64,000 nucleotides of DNA. It comes from Tribonema minus (Eukaryota > Sar > Xanthophyceae > Tribonematales > Tribonemataceae). Position numbers and translations under genes: made by a program. The stretch is taken from assembly GCA_017506865.1 (NCBI GenBank), contig JAFCMP010000539.1, positions 248,001 to 312,000 on the forward strand, read 5' to 3'. The notes below the pieces were generated by a model, which was not told where the DNA came from, did no database searches, and saw nothing but the letters and a program-made list of their open reading frames with translations. This document shows, piece after piece, positions 21,561 to 32,900 of the stretch. Within the stretch, counting starts at the first letter, position 1. The number at the start of each line of letters is the position of its first letter.

Positions 21561-24500
21561 GTCACTCGTGATACGATAGGGTTTAGGTTTTGAACCCCGG
21601 GGGGGTTCAAGTTCAACTCAATTTGCTGCGTTGTGCAATATAAATATGTATGCTATGCAAAGTTGTGAATGCCGTCATGTGAGTAGCAACTCAAGTACGC
21701 GTCAGAAGTAAGTAGCATAATGCAGAAATTCAGGGACATGCCAAACGACGACCGACCGTGACTCAGGCTGCTGCAGAGCCTGACCGTACCATTCAATTTG
21801 GTTAGGTCATGCATGCAATGTGCATTACAGCGCCCAGTTACAGCGCCAGCCTTGATACTGCAGTGCGATACGTGTCAAGCACAAATGCGCTACACACGAT
21901 TTGCGACAACACTCCCCTGGACTCGCAGCCACCAGAGCCAGAGCCAGCTCGCAGTCCTGCGGATGTTGACGGTAAAAAATGCACAGAACTGAAACTTTCT
22001 TCGACTGACCCCTCGGCTCATGCATGCCTCGGGTTTGTTTTTTGTCCTCGGGTTTGTTTTTTTAATACAACGTTGCAACTGGCTTTGCTGCAGTTTTGCC
22101 TGAGAGCTGCATCACTTCGCGCTGCTGTTCGGCTTACGTCGTAATCGCCATGGAGGTGATGCTAAAGTTTGCTGAAGTTTGTGCTGCAGCTTGTGCTAAA
22201 CAGACGCTTCGTGTGCTAAACAGACGCTTTGTGTTCCAAACAGACGCTGTGTAGTCTAACAGACGCTAGGCGTGCTAAAACACGCTGCGTGCTAAACACA
22301 CAGTCCCGAGCTGTCCCCTGGCGTAACAGCGTGCGGACGGGGTGCCTCCTTGGCCGTTTTTTTCATACTCGCGAACGGCAACGGTTCGGGTGTTTGGCGA
22401 CGCGCTCGTAAATTTTGAAGAAGTTTCACAAAAAGCGCTTGGGCTGAAGACCTAGGTGTAAGCGATAGAAAAGAAGCCTCCTGCTGCGAGTGAAGGCGCC
22501 CTGCTCGACTCAAGGCAAACATCGGCAGCGTGCCACTGGCGTTCTTGACCGCCACAGTGACTGAGCTCTCAGGCAACTTTTATGAGAAAAACGTTCGGAC
22601 GCTGTCTGATGTTACAGTACCAGCTTCAGGAGGACCTGGTACTGTGCATCCCAGGAGGAGCTGGTGCAGCAACGTGGAGAGCGCGCTCTTCTCAGGTGAG
22701 GCTATACCTGGTGCATTCTCTGGCATGACGGCGGCAGGAAGTCGTTCCAGCACAACGAATCCGAATCATTTGTGATGGGGGGGCGGGGCGGGTGTTGGGC
22801 GGGTGTTTGACGATGTGAACGAGATCTCTTGACGCAGCTGGCGCATCATGGCTTCATTCTAATTTTCAGGAGCGGCTCACAGGCGTCTGGCTACCTTCTG
22901 TCAGAGTCAGACTGACTCGTTGACTGTCTATTCTGCCCCCCCACCTGGCCCTCATACGTGCACACAGTCATCACTGATCGCATCTGTGCTTGCTCTGCTG
23001 TTCCAACTCAGTTGCTGTAACAGTTGCTTGCAATCATGATGCCTACATGGGCACGCATTGGATGGCTCAACGGGGTTCAATTAAGTCTTGAAGTTTTGTA
23101 TGGGGTGGCCCCGGGGGTTCATTATACCATCATGCCATGGTACGTGCTCGGACGACATCATGGTTTCAATGGTGAGCTGCCTACGGGTGTCGCATTGCAT
23201 GAACAGCTATAACAGCATCAACAGGCACTGACATTGTCAAGTTAAACACGTTTTTGATTTAAAATCTTCAAGTTGTTGCTACTAGATTATGTTATCACAT
23301 AGGATAATAAAATATTATTGTAATACTATTTTAATAGCCCGGTACCCAAATTCTGGGGTTTCTCCCGTCGGCGACCACTGGCAGAACTGGCAGGGGTTGG
23401 TTTGCTTCGGGCACTTACCTGGTAATACCATGGCCCCTAGCGTGGTACTATACTCTGAGGCTAGCAGCGTGCAAGTGGTCTCCTAGTCACATAATGGCGC
23501 TGACGCGCGCTGCACTCTACAGCAGGAGTCTGAGACAGCGAGACGTCCCACAGGGCCAGGCCTCCAGACTGAGTGTGCCGCTGATTGCCATTATTGTAAG
23601 CCGATTACTACTAAGCCGATACTACTGTAACAGTAAGACGTTTGGTGACTTCAACATCATAGAGACACTTCAACTGCGTTCAACTTGATCATTATTGTTG
23701 ACTGTAATCTAAAACACAATGGCATGTCGCTTTCTAGCATCCAAGGTCGCTGTTATGCCAATTGTGTCCTTATAGCGGCTAACTTTTACGAAGAAACCAT
23801 TTTCAAGTTCCGAATCAGTCAAGTTAAAGATTCTCCTAATGGCAAGCATCATTGATGCACACATTGCTGCACACCACCCCTGCTGTAGGCGGTGTGCTGT
23901 GTTGCTACCACTATAATATATAGTAAGAGTATGTATCAGACAAGATACTGCAACAATTATTTGTTACTTCCTCAGGGCCTGTCTGACCCTGCATCGCCGC
24001 CATGCTTCATGGCAAGCCGCTTGACGCGTAAGAGTCAACTTGAATGAACTGATTTTTTATCATTTTGAGACAAAGAGTCTTAGAGTTGTGGTCACGAGAT
24101 TTGCATCATCTCCTGAGGACCTGTACCATCACCATTTGCGGCGCGGACTGGTGCAATGGATGGCCCATAATGCTTATTTCCATAAAATTCCGTATGGCTT
24201 TGGCTCAAAGCCATCGCGGTTCCTCGGGCTAGAGTTGCCTCAGCCTGAGGAAGAACCGGTATTTGATTTCTGTTTTCAAATTTGGACCCGTTCGAGAGGG
24301 GTGTGCCTCTTGAAGCTTGAAGTTTTTGAGCCGCGGCGGCCGAACGGATATGTATACGTAGCATTTAATCAATTAACTTTTTCGTAGCCATCATGATGCA
24401 CGCTCAGTGTCACGTGACTTCCTCAGGAGTCAAGACAAGTATAGAGTCTGACGTCTAAGAATGTGAATTTAGCTGTGATGAGGTGATGCCTGTGGCATAA

Positions 24501-27240
24501 ATCACTACTGTAACAATGATTTGGTACACACAGAACGTGCGCGCGCTTGCGGAGACCGGCCCAAATAATGTCAGATTTGCGGGATCGTCCTCTTATTTTT
24601 AATAATTTGTAGACTGTATAATTACTAAATTTCCTTGACTCTGCTTTTGATAAATTTCCATGGCTGATTTTTTGTGGGTGGTACTTTGTGCAAAAAACGT
24701 TTATGGTCCTAGACTATTGTATCTCAACAACATGCTGGCATGAAATGTGGCAAGTTTTGTGATGAACTGATTCAGAGTTCCAAATGATCCATGCTCAAAT
24801 GTGACTTGCATTAGGCAAAATTTAATGACGGTACACCAGCCAATGATTATGCTTCAATGGATTTCGGTGCAAGATCAGAAACTTAGGATTAATAATTTTT
24901 ATCTCAAAAGCCACTGGCCCCAGCGACTGTTGAACTACGGATATAACTCTTTGAAAGTCCGACCGGAGTCCCTGCTGAGTCAGACTTACACAATTTGTCA
25001 ATCAATCGTGATGCCTTTTGCTTCTTTGCAGCTCGCTTTCAAGTCTTATGTCCGACACTCAGCATTTGATTTAGGGTTATGGGTTAAGTGAACACTAATC
25101 CTAGACCTAACTTGAACCCTTAGAACTTCAAGTCACAACTGGCTTACACACCACGCGATGTCTGATGCTTCATTGCAGTTTGTTTTCAAGATCGGACACT
25201 CAGCAATGGAGGGCCCCCCAGGCTTACAACTGTCAAACTTCAACGTGAAGGTCAATGACTCCAAGTCAGGTGAGCTATATTCAATAAGTTAATTAAATTT
25301 AACTGACAATGTCATGTTCTCCTTGGGTTTTTTTATTGTCATTGTCATGGCAGTAGTCCGCACTTTCAATATCCAGGAGATGACCCCAACCATTGTGCCA
25401 GGCTAGTAATACCTTGACATCAGAGGTCAACAGGCCAGTGATGGCACCATGTCTGTCAGTGTTACGTGCCATTGCACGCCATGTGCTTGGCAAGCCATCT
25501 TGCCACCGTGGCACAATCAGGTCCGGCAGAACATTGCACATACCAACTTGAACTACCGTAGCGTCAGGGCACTGTCTGCTGAGCTTCACATTTACCATCA
25601 ACTCGGTGGCGGGCAAGAACAACTGCTGCACATATCAATTGGCATGATGATCTAAAGATTTGGTGACATACACAGTGTAGGGAGATGAAACGGCCATAAC
25701 CACTGGCATGCGGGGATGGATTAGAGTTGGCATGTGCTCAGCCTGTTGGCGTCTGAATTGTCCCTGTCGCCATCTATCTCAACGATCCTAACACCAACAG
25801 TCACTGTGTTCAGTTGTCCAATGAATACAGGAACGCAAATGAACTCCGTGACCCGTTAGTGTTAGAATAGGTAGAAAACCACTGCAGCACGTTGCCAATC
25901 AGTGATCACTCAGACCCACGTGCATGCAGCAATTCAAAATTCAAATGCTGCACTGCTGCTGCTACAATCCATGCTGCTGGCACGAACACGCGAAGAATAA
26001 GTTGGTAGGCAGTTTTAATGCAATATTTGAAATATCAAAGGCAAAACAAATGTGCGCGGCTTCGCGCACAATCTTCATCAACACCTATAAACAGTTGTCA
26101 ACAACCGCAACTTCCACCTATTTGATATGTTTAGCATAACAACCACCTATTGGCACACAATTTTGCTTGTAGGCCAGTACAAAACCGTCGTGCGAATATT
26201 GCATGTCAACGTGCTGGCAAGGCCGTGATGAGCGTTGATGATGTAAGGGATGGCACCATTAGACTTCTTGAGTACCAAACATTGCAGCTCCTACCAAATA
26301 TTTGCGAATGCTGTAGTGCTCACTTGCTGCAAAAGGAGAGAACTGCATGTTGTACAAAGTGAGAATATGCCATCGCCATTAAACGCCTGTAAGATGTAGC
26401 CCAAGAATTTCTGAATTTGGCGCAGGACATGTCACTGACAGATGTAGCCAAAGGATTTCAGAGTCTGGAATTAGCACAGGATAGGGATTTCCTCAGAAGG
26501 CAGAGAAGCTACAACATCATGTTTACATTTCACTTGAACTTTGGCATCATTAGTAACTTTGAAATACATGTGCGTGCCGGCTCCTGTCGTCGCTGTGTTC
26601 TTTGGCCCACAGGTGCCTCAAAGCTGACTTCGCGCAGTGGGTAACTTAACTCGTTGTACTACATACAAGTACAAGTCACATGGAGGAGGACGTAGGGGAG
26701 GACCCCGAGATGCCATTTGGCGGCGGCGGCGTTTGAGTGGTTGTCGTTGCGACACTTTTAGACTGTCATACGACATGTAGATTCCTTACAGCTAGATGCC
26801 AATCATCTGGGCTTTTTCGCGCCCTGAGCGAGAATTAATAAAAAGTACAAGTCACCCGCTATGCGAAGTCATCTTGGAGGCATGTTGGCGATGTCTTGGA
26901 TGTGCTGCGCATCTCGTCGCACATGCTGAAAAGGAATGCTCTTTTGAAAAAGCAGTCCCCCCCCCCCCCCCCTCCCAAAAAAAGAAGCCGTTTAAGCCTA
27001 CTTTAGGTCAAGCCTCAGCGGCTGCCATCATTGCCGTACATATGTATGTGCTATCCGGGCTGATGGCGTCATGATACGTACACATATTTTCTCAAGAGCT
27101 GTCAAGCACAACACTGGTGCTACATCTGCAGCGCTTGACCAGACAATGACGTGTCAACACTCACGCCCATGCTGCAGCAGTCGCATATGCCAGGCAGCCA
27201 GTGAACACGAGGTACGCCACTTGCTTGGTACCTCTGTGCC
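21561..27240. other. AT-richer region without a recognised gene
   Basis: Composition is more AT-rich than elsewhere. Short open frames occur on both strands (for example 24040-24387 plus and 25299-25631 minus), none of which I recognise. It contains a run of CAGACGCT-type repeats near 22200-22290, a C-run at about 26957-26972, and one candidate exon with an acceptor-side echo, listed separately. An undetected gene with small exons is possible. Confidence 0.4.
25179..25269 (+). CDS. Candidate internal exon of an unrecognised gene
   Basis: A 91-base open segment lies between TTGCAG and TCAG|GTGAGC and encodes FVFKIGHSAMEGPPG followed by LQLSNFNVKVNDSKS. Support comes from its strong splice sites and from a diverged copy of its acceptor side at about 25015-25075 (LAFKSYVRHSAF), the same echo pattern seen at real exons in this window. 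A more distant FTFHL...NFEIHVRAG frame lies near 26520. No flanking exons or family could be assigned. Confidence 0.3.
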
Positions 27241-28469
27241 CTGAGGCATGCTCCGTATCAGCACAGTTGCAACAGAAACCGCTCTACATCTAGCATTTGT
27301 GTAGCGGCCAAGCAGTCACCATTGGTAAGAATATGTCAGGTAAGCGCTTAGAGTGAGGGTTAGGGTGAGGGTCGGCTGTGTTTGCGAGGGCGCATCGGGG
27401 TGCAAACGCACGCTGGATAGAATGTCAGCGGGGGAGGTGGCACAACGCACGTGCTGCTGTGCTCAGACATTAGAGCTGCAGCGTGTCATGACACGAGAGC
27501 TTACAAGTGAGCTTGGTGAATGGAACCTCTGGAGTTGCATACTGACGCTGCTGATGCGGTTTCATACTTTCTACTTGCAAGTGGATGAATTGCGTGCGAT
27601 GACGTATTGTGTCTGCATGATTGCTATTTTGACAGTGTCGCAACGTGGTGTTGACAACTGACGTGGGCTTTTGTAACAGTGTAATGAGTGTTCATCGAAT
27701 TGAAATCAATGAGCAGAGCTCACCTCTTGCGCGTGCAGCTCTGACTGCACTTGAGGAGTTGTGTGCACAGCACTGCACCGCACTGCACCAGCAAAGCCTG
27801 TGGCATTTGCAGTGCTCTCACTTGCTCCTTATCGGGAGCATTGAGACTTTTTGCGACAAAGTATATGGTGGCAAGCGTGATGTGATAATTCAGGTTTTGT
27901 GTGCGCCCTTGCGAGAACGCGGGAAAAGTGCAACGATCATTACATACATACATGTAGATTGCATTGGTGAGAATATATCTGAGTGCCGTTCTCATATCGG
28001 GTGGCAGGTCACTGTTGCACCGTGCGTCAACGAGCACAACAATCACATATGATCACGTGTCATAGGTGTTCAAGCAACAGTGGCGGCCAGCGGGCCATAT
28101 TTATTACTAAATCCAACGTGTTGGGCAACGCCCCGCTAGGGATGCTCATGCACAGGGGAACATGTGTGCAGACTGGTCTGCTTCCTCAATCAACTCCTAC
28201 TACGTTGTCGGCGGAGAGCGCCGAGACTTGTCGATACAACAACACCCACACGCACAGTCAGTTTCACTGCTGGGCGCAACAACATTGCGGTTCTCGCCAC
28301 ACCAAACTCACAAACTCAGACTCAGACCCGCGCCAAGACTCGGGTCTCTGGAACTACACAATGCTCTAGCCGCGTGAGCTGCACGGCTGCTACGCCAGCG
28401 GGTTCAAAGCCACACATGGCAGTGCTCGGCAGTGTCACACAGCAGCAGCGCTCAATCATCCCCTCCCCC
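27241..28469. other. 3' flank of the large gene
   Basis: This is the presumed source of the duplicate at 19.4-20.4 kb. It contains a TTAGGG-like stretch near 27350. No gene is recognised. The polyadenylation region of the minus-strand gene ending at 28470 should lie in its right-hand part. Confidence 0.5.
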
Positions 28470-29990
28470 TCACACCACGGCGTAGATCAGGCTGACGCCG
28501 TTGAGGTTGGGACCGTTGGCGCGCACCGCGGTGGGCTTTACGGTCAAGTTGGCGGCGGTGGTCTTGAACGTGGGACCGACAGTTTTGTCGACGGAGAGGA
28601 CGGTTCCGTCCTGGTTCTTGACCTCGATGGCGGCGTTTGCGTCGCTGCGTGTGCCGGCCACCTCGAGCGAGCCGGTGCCGTTGGCGGCGGCGGTGTACTT
28701 GATGTTGGTGATGGTCACCTGCGGAGCGTCACCACGTGACAGTGTCAGTGCTCAGGTGTATGCGTATGATTAAGATTTGTGGGCAGTTTTGGTGTGAGTG
28801 TAGTGTTGTAGGTGACGACACACTTGCGGAGCATCGCCACACGTGCATGTCAGCACTCTGCGCACATGTAATGCTGGCAGTTCCAGTAAGTGCTGGATAC
28901 TGTTCTCAGCAGTGCTGGTGTTGTAGAGTGGTGTTGATGACGCTTGTGGTGCCCTGTTCAGCATCACCACGTGTGCATGTCAAGCAGCCATCCATCCGCA
29001 GTCGTGACAGACATGTAACCAGGTTCCCTCGAAGCAAGCCATTAGGTATCTTTCCAGGATACCAGCAGTTATTCCGAGGATACCAGCAGCACACCTCCCA
29101 GGCTACATCTAACTTCTTCGACAAATGCCCCAGCCGCCCGGTGTTCACGCATGTGGAGCGTCACTCACCACCGCGGTGCCAGTGCTCAGCGGCGAGTTCT
29201 TGGAGGGCGTGGTGATGGCGACCGTGGCGCTCTGCGCGCTCGTGCCGCCGACGCCCTTGGCGCTGAATTTGAAGTAGTACTTGACGCTCGCTGCTTTGCC
29301 CGTCACGGTGATGGCGGCGGCGGGCGTGTTGACGGTGAGGAGGGCGCCCTTCGCGACGCCGTTGGCATCGTACTCCTGTGATGGGAAGTAACGGGAATGC
29401 GCGCTTGTTAGCGCAGTGTCGGCGAGCGGTGGAGGGTCACCGTTTGAAGTAAAGGTGCGCAGGGCACAAGCTGCGACATGTACTTAGGCACAAGTCCATG
29501 AAATACAAGAATACAGAAACCCATGGGGAGGGGGGGGGGGGCTGTGTTGAAGGCATCACAGGAACGCACACGCTGAATACCTGCATGCCTGGCCCAGCAA
29601 ATCCTCACAGTCAGTGTAGGCTTGTGGTTGAGTTGTGCGGCATACGTGCCATGCCATGACTGCAACGCTCAACCCTATGATGACATGTCAACGTTCACGT
29701 CCATACTGCTGAGGGCAGTCACATGTGCCTGTGAACATGGAAGTACGCCACTTGCTTGATGCCATTATGCCCTAACGGCATGCACCGCAACAGCACAGCA
29801 GTCGCAACATGCATCTGCGGCGAAAGTCAACTTCAACTTCAATATGATGTGCAGCGGCGACGCACCTGTGCAAGGTAGGAGGTGACCTGAGGCACAGCGG
29901 GTGCGCTGAACGTAAAGGTGATGGTTGTTGTGGTGAGCGTTGTCACCACCGCGGGTGCAGCGGGTGCGGGGACCTTGTACCAGCCCAGGA
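28470..29990 (-). CDS. Large gene, C-terminal exons (A12 linker, unique exon, terminal exon)
   Basis: 29866-29990 starts like an A exon (LGWYKVPAPAAPA) but runs on into a Thr-rich strand ending VTSYLAQ. 29169-29375 (69 codons) encodes ANGVAKGALLTVNTP, then VKYYFKFSAKGVGGT. The terminal exon 28470-28718 encodes VTITNIKYTAAANGTG and ends LNGVSLIYAVV before TGA. Phases are 1-0, 0-0 and 0-stop. These two last exons lack the CTTDG pattern and probably form a different beta-rich domain. Confidence 0.85.
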
Positions 29991-32900
29991 CTGCAGCAAA
30001 ACAGCAGCGGTTCAAAGCATTAGCTTCTGAATTTACGCAGGTGCATGCGTTGACGATGAGGGTAGGAGATGGGCAAGAATTGGCGTGGTGGTCAGTATGT
30101 AGCTACGCAGTACCCCTGGTGTAGAGATGCAGCGCCGTTGTGCGTTCTTTGCAGTGCCGTGCCGAGCTAGACTTGCAGACATCTTGTGGAGAAGCGCTGA
30201 GTTTTGGCAGGAGGTTGGAAGCTGGATTTATTATGTGCGCGCCTTGACACATTTGCGCCAACATGCACTGCTGTGCTTCATACATGAAGCAAAGAGAGGG
30301 TGCTCAGGCCCACGGTTCCAGTTCCAGAGCCATTGACAATACTGTACACTGTGCTGGATTGCACTATGTCACATCTGGGCAGCACGCTTCAGGAATTGGG
30401 GCTAGTGCAGTAGTTGTGGGGTTGAAGTTCAGGGCAGGGTATGGTACGTAGGGTTGCACCAGCTAGCAGTGGTCTAAGCACTGCTCTTTTCTGAAGTCTA
30501 CACTCAATCTCTTCAAAACAACAAGCATCAGGCCTTGCGTGCCTGCTCAGAGTGGACAGCAGCACCGGCTCATACAAAATGTTGAGCTTGCACGCAGTGC
30601 AACGTAGATGCCAAGTCTTGAACATATCATGGTCCCAAGCACCAGTTCGCGTGCGGCTTTGCCCATCTGGAGTAAGCCTGATCCTAGCTCCAACCCAGCA
30701 CCAAGGTGGCCACCACCGAATGACAAAGCCTGGCATGCAACAGTGATGTTCAAGTGATCTACGCAAACCGCATGCAGTCTGAGAGTGTGTTCGACCAGTG
30801 CCACAAGGTGACTGTCACCAGTCCCCAACTTCAGCTCACTAAAGTATCAACGCATCAGTTTGGTTGAAGTTGCTGAGCCTCACATGCAGTCTGCGAGAGC
30901 CCACCGGAAGCGTTCTGTGCGGTGCACTGGACGCGGAGCTTCGCTGCGGTGACCGCGATGGTGGCCTGCGCCGTGTAGGCCGTTGCGGTGGGGGACAGCG
31001 TGTTTGTGTTCTGTCGCAGGAGAACGCAAAGTTCCAGAAATTGGCGTCAACATATTTGTCAGGTCATGAAGGTAGGGGGCAATGATGTGTCGGGTGAATG
31101 CAAGAAGAGTGGGGCATCTGGGCGATCTATTGCGGCAACACCAGAAAATGCCGTCAACATGACCTCCGCCTTGGCAGTGGGCGACAGCGTGTGCGTGTGC
31201 TGTCACAAGAGAATGCGCAATGCCAAAAGCCGCCAATGTCAAACTGTCTGGTAAATGCAGAGTTTGTTAACATACTACCAGGTGATGGTAGAGGTCAAGG
31301 AAAAAAATCAGGTGAAGGTGTAGGTCATGTTTTTTTGTTAGAGGTTGGCATGGGGCCGGGTGAACGTAGAGCGAGAGAGGTACTGATTGAGGTTCAGCAA
31401 TCATCACGGCAAGGACCTGTGCACGAGTGCTGGCGCAGCACTTGCACGGACGGCACTGGCGTCAAACACAGGCGCCACTTTTGCGAGCTCCTCAACCGTA
31501 CATGCATATGCACTCCAGATCAACGCCATGTGCTTACGTATTGATGAGATCGATGCACACCTGGCTCAAAATGAAGGTTAGGGGTAGGTATAGGGCTCAC
31601 CGTGACTATGGCACTGCCGTCAGTAGTGCAGTAAACAGTGGTGCCAGCGGCCACTGCTACCACCACGTTGTTGGCAGCCACTGCCGTGTCGGTGGTGGCG
31701 CCGCCGGCGGGAGCGACTGCGACACAGCAATGACAGGCATGTATGTATGTTACTCTGAATCCTGCAGGCATATCATGTACTTCGAAATAGCAGTAAAGGG
31801 TGCCTTCAAGAGTAATACTCGTGGCTTTGCGTGTATCGCAGCCCCGCAAGAGGCTGGGTGTTTGGCGCGTATTCAACAGAACATGCAGCAACGTACGCTG
31901 CCCCGTACCCTAAGAGCTCGGACAGCTGATGTGCTGAGACACTGCAGCATTGTTAACCCGCCGCATGTGTGCCATCGCCCGGTCTGCCAACACGCATGCA
32001 AAGCGCCCGTTGCAAAGACGTGCAGGCATGCTACCAAAACACTGCCATCTACGATCATGACAATCGGACAGAGTACTGAGACGAGGTCACGGCACAGGTG
32101 CTGGCAGCAAAGCACCCTGAAACTGGCACCCGGCCGGGGGTAGTCGATACGCCAATGGAGCAAGTGCGCGGCCTGGTACGCGACGCCCGGCGGCACTGCT
32201 TACACAGCGCAGGGGTGGCAACGACCACCGGGCCAGCTGGCAGCGGCAGTCCTGTCTTCGAATCGGGTCAGGCACATGATCACAGCGATAGGCCTGAGGA
32301 TGCTGCCAGCGCAGCCGGACGGCGCCTCGAGGTGGAGGCGGCAGACATACTGTCGACCTTGTCCGCAGCAGGGGCGGGGAAGGCAGGAGGGCTGGACGGC
32401 CTACGCTATGAACACCTCTTGATGGCCGCTGGGCCTGGTGCACCAGTGAAAGCAGCCACCCGCCCCGTGAGCAGTGCCTCGCCAGGACTAGCTGGTGATT
32501 CAGAATCAGATGTGATGGAACCGGCATTCGCCCATCACCTGGCCAAGGTGTTCACGACGCTGCTTGTTGAGCCCGAACTGCTGCCGGAGCAATCGCAACG
32601 GCTTCTCCGCGCCGCGGCCCTCTCAGGCATAGGACAGAAGCGGCGTCCGATCGCCTGCTCCAGTGTCTGGCGCAGACTCCTCGGGTCCACAGCGGCACGG
32701 AGTGTCAAGGGCAAGATATCGGGGCTGCTGGCCTCCATGTCGCAGTTTGGCGTAGGATACCGGTCTGGCGTCGAGCATGTGGCAGCGCGCGCGCGCGTGT
32801 GGCACGAGCTGTATGGCACCACTATCCAACTGGACTGTGAGAACGCATTTAACAGTGTGGATCGCGCCGCCATTGTGCGGGGGCTTATGCTCTTCTGTCC

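Noticed and set aside
24040..24387. 115-codon plus-strand frame as a gene
   Set aside because: No family resemblance and no clear splice or promoter context. It contains a segment loosely similar to the candidate exon at 25179, but not enough to call.
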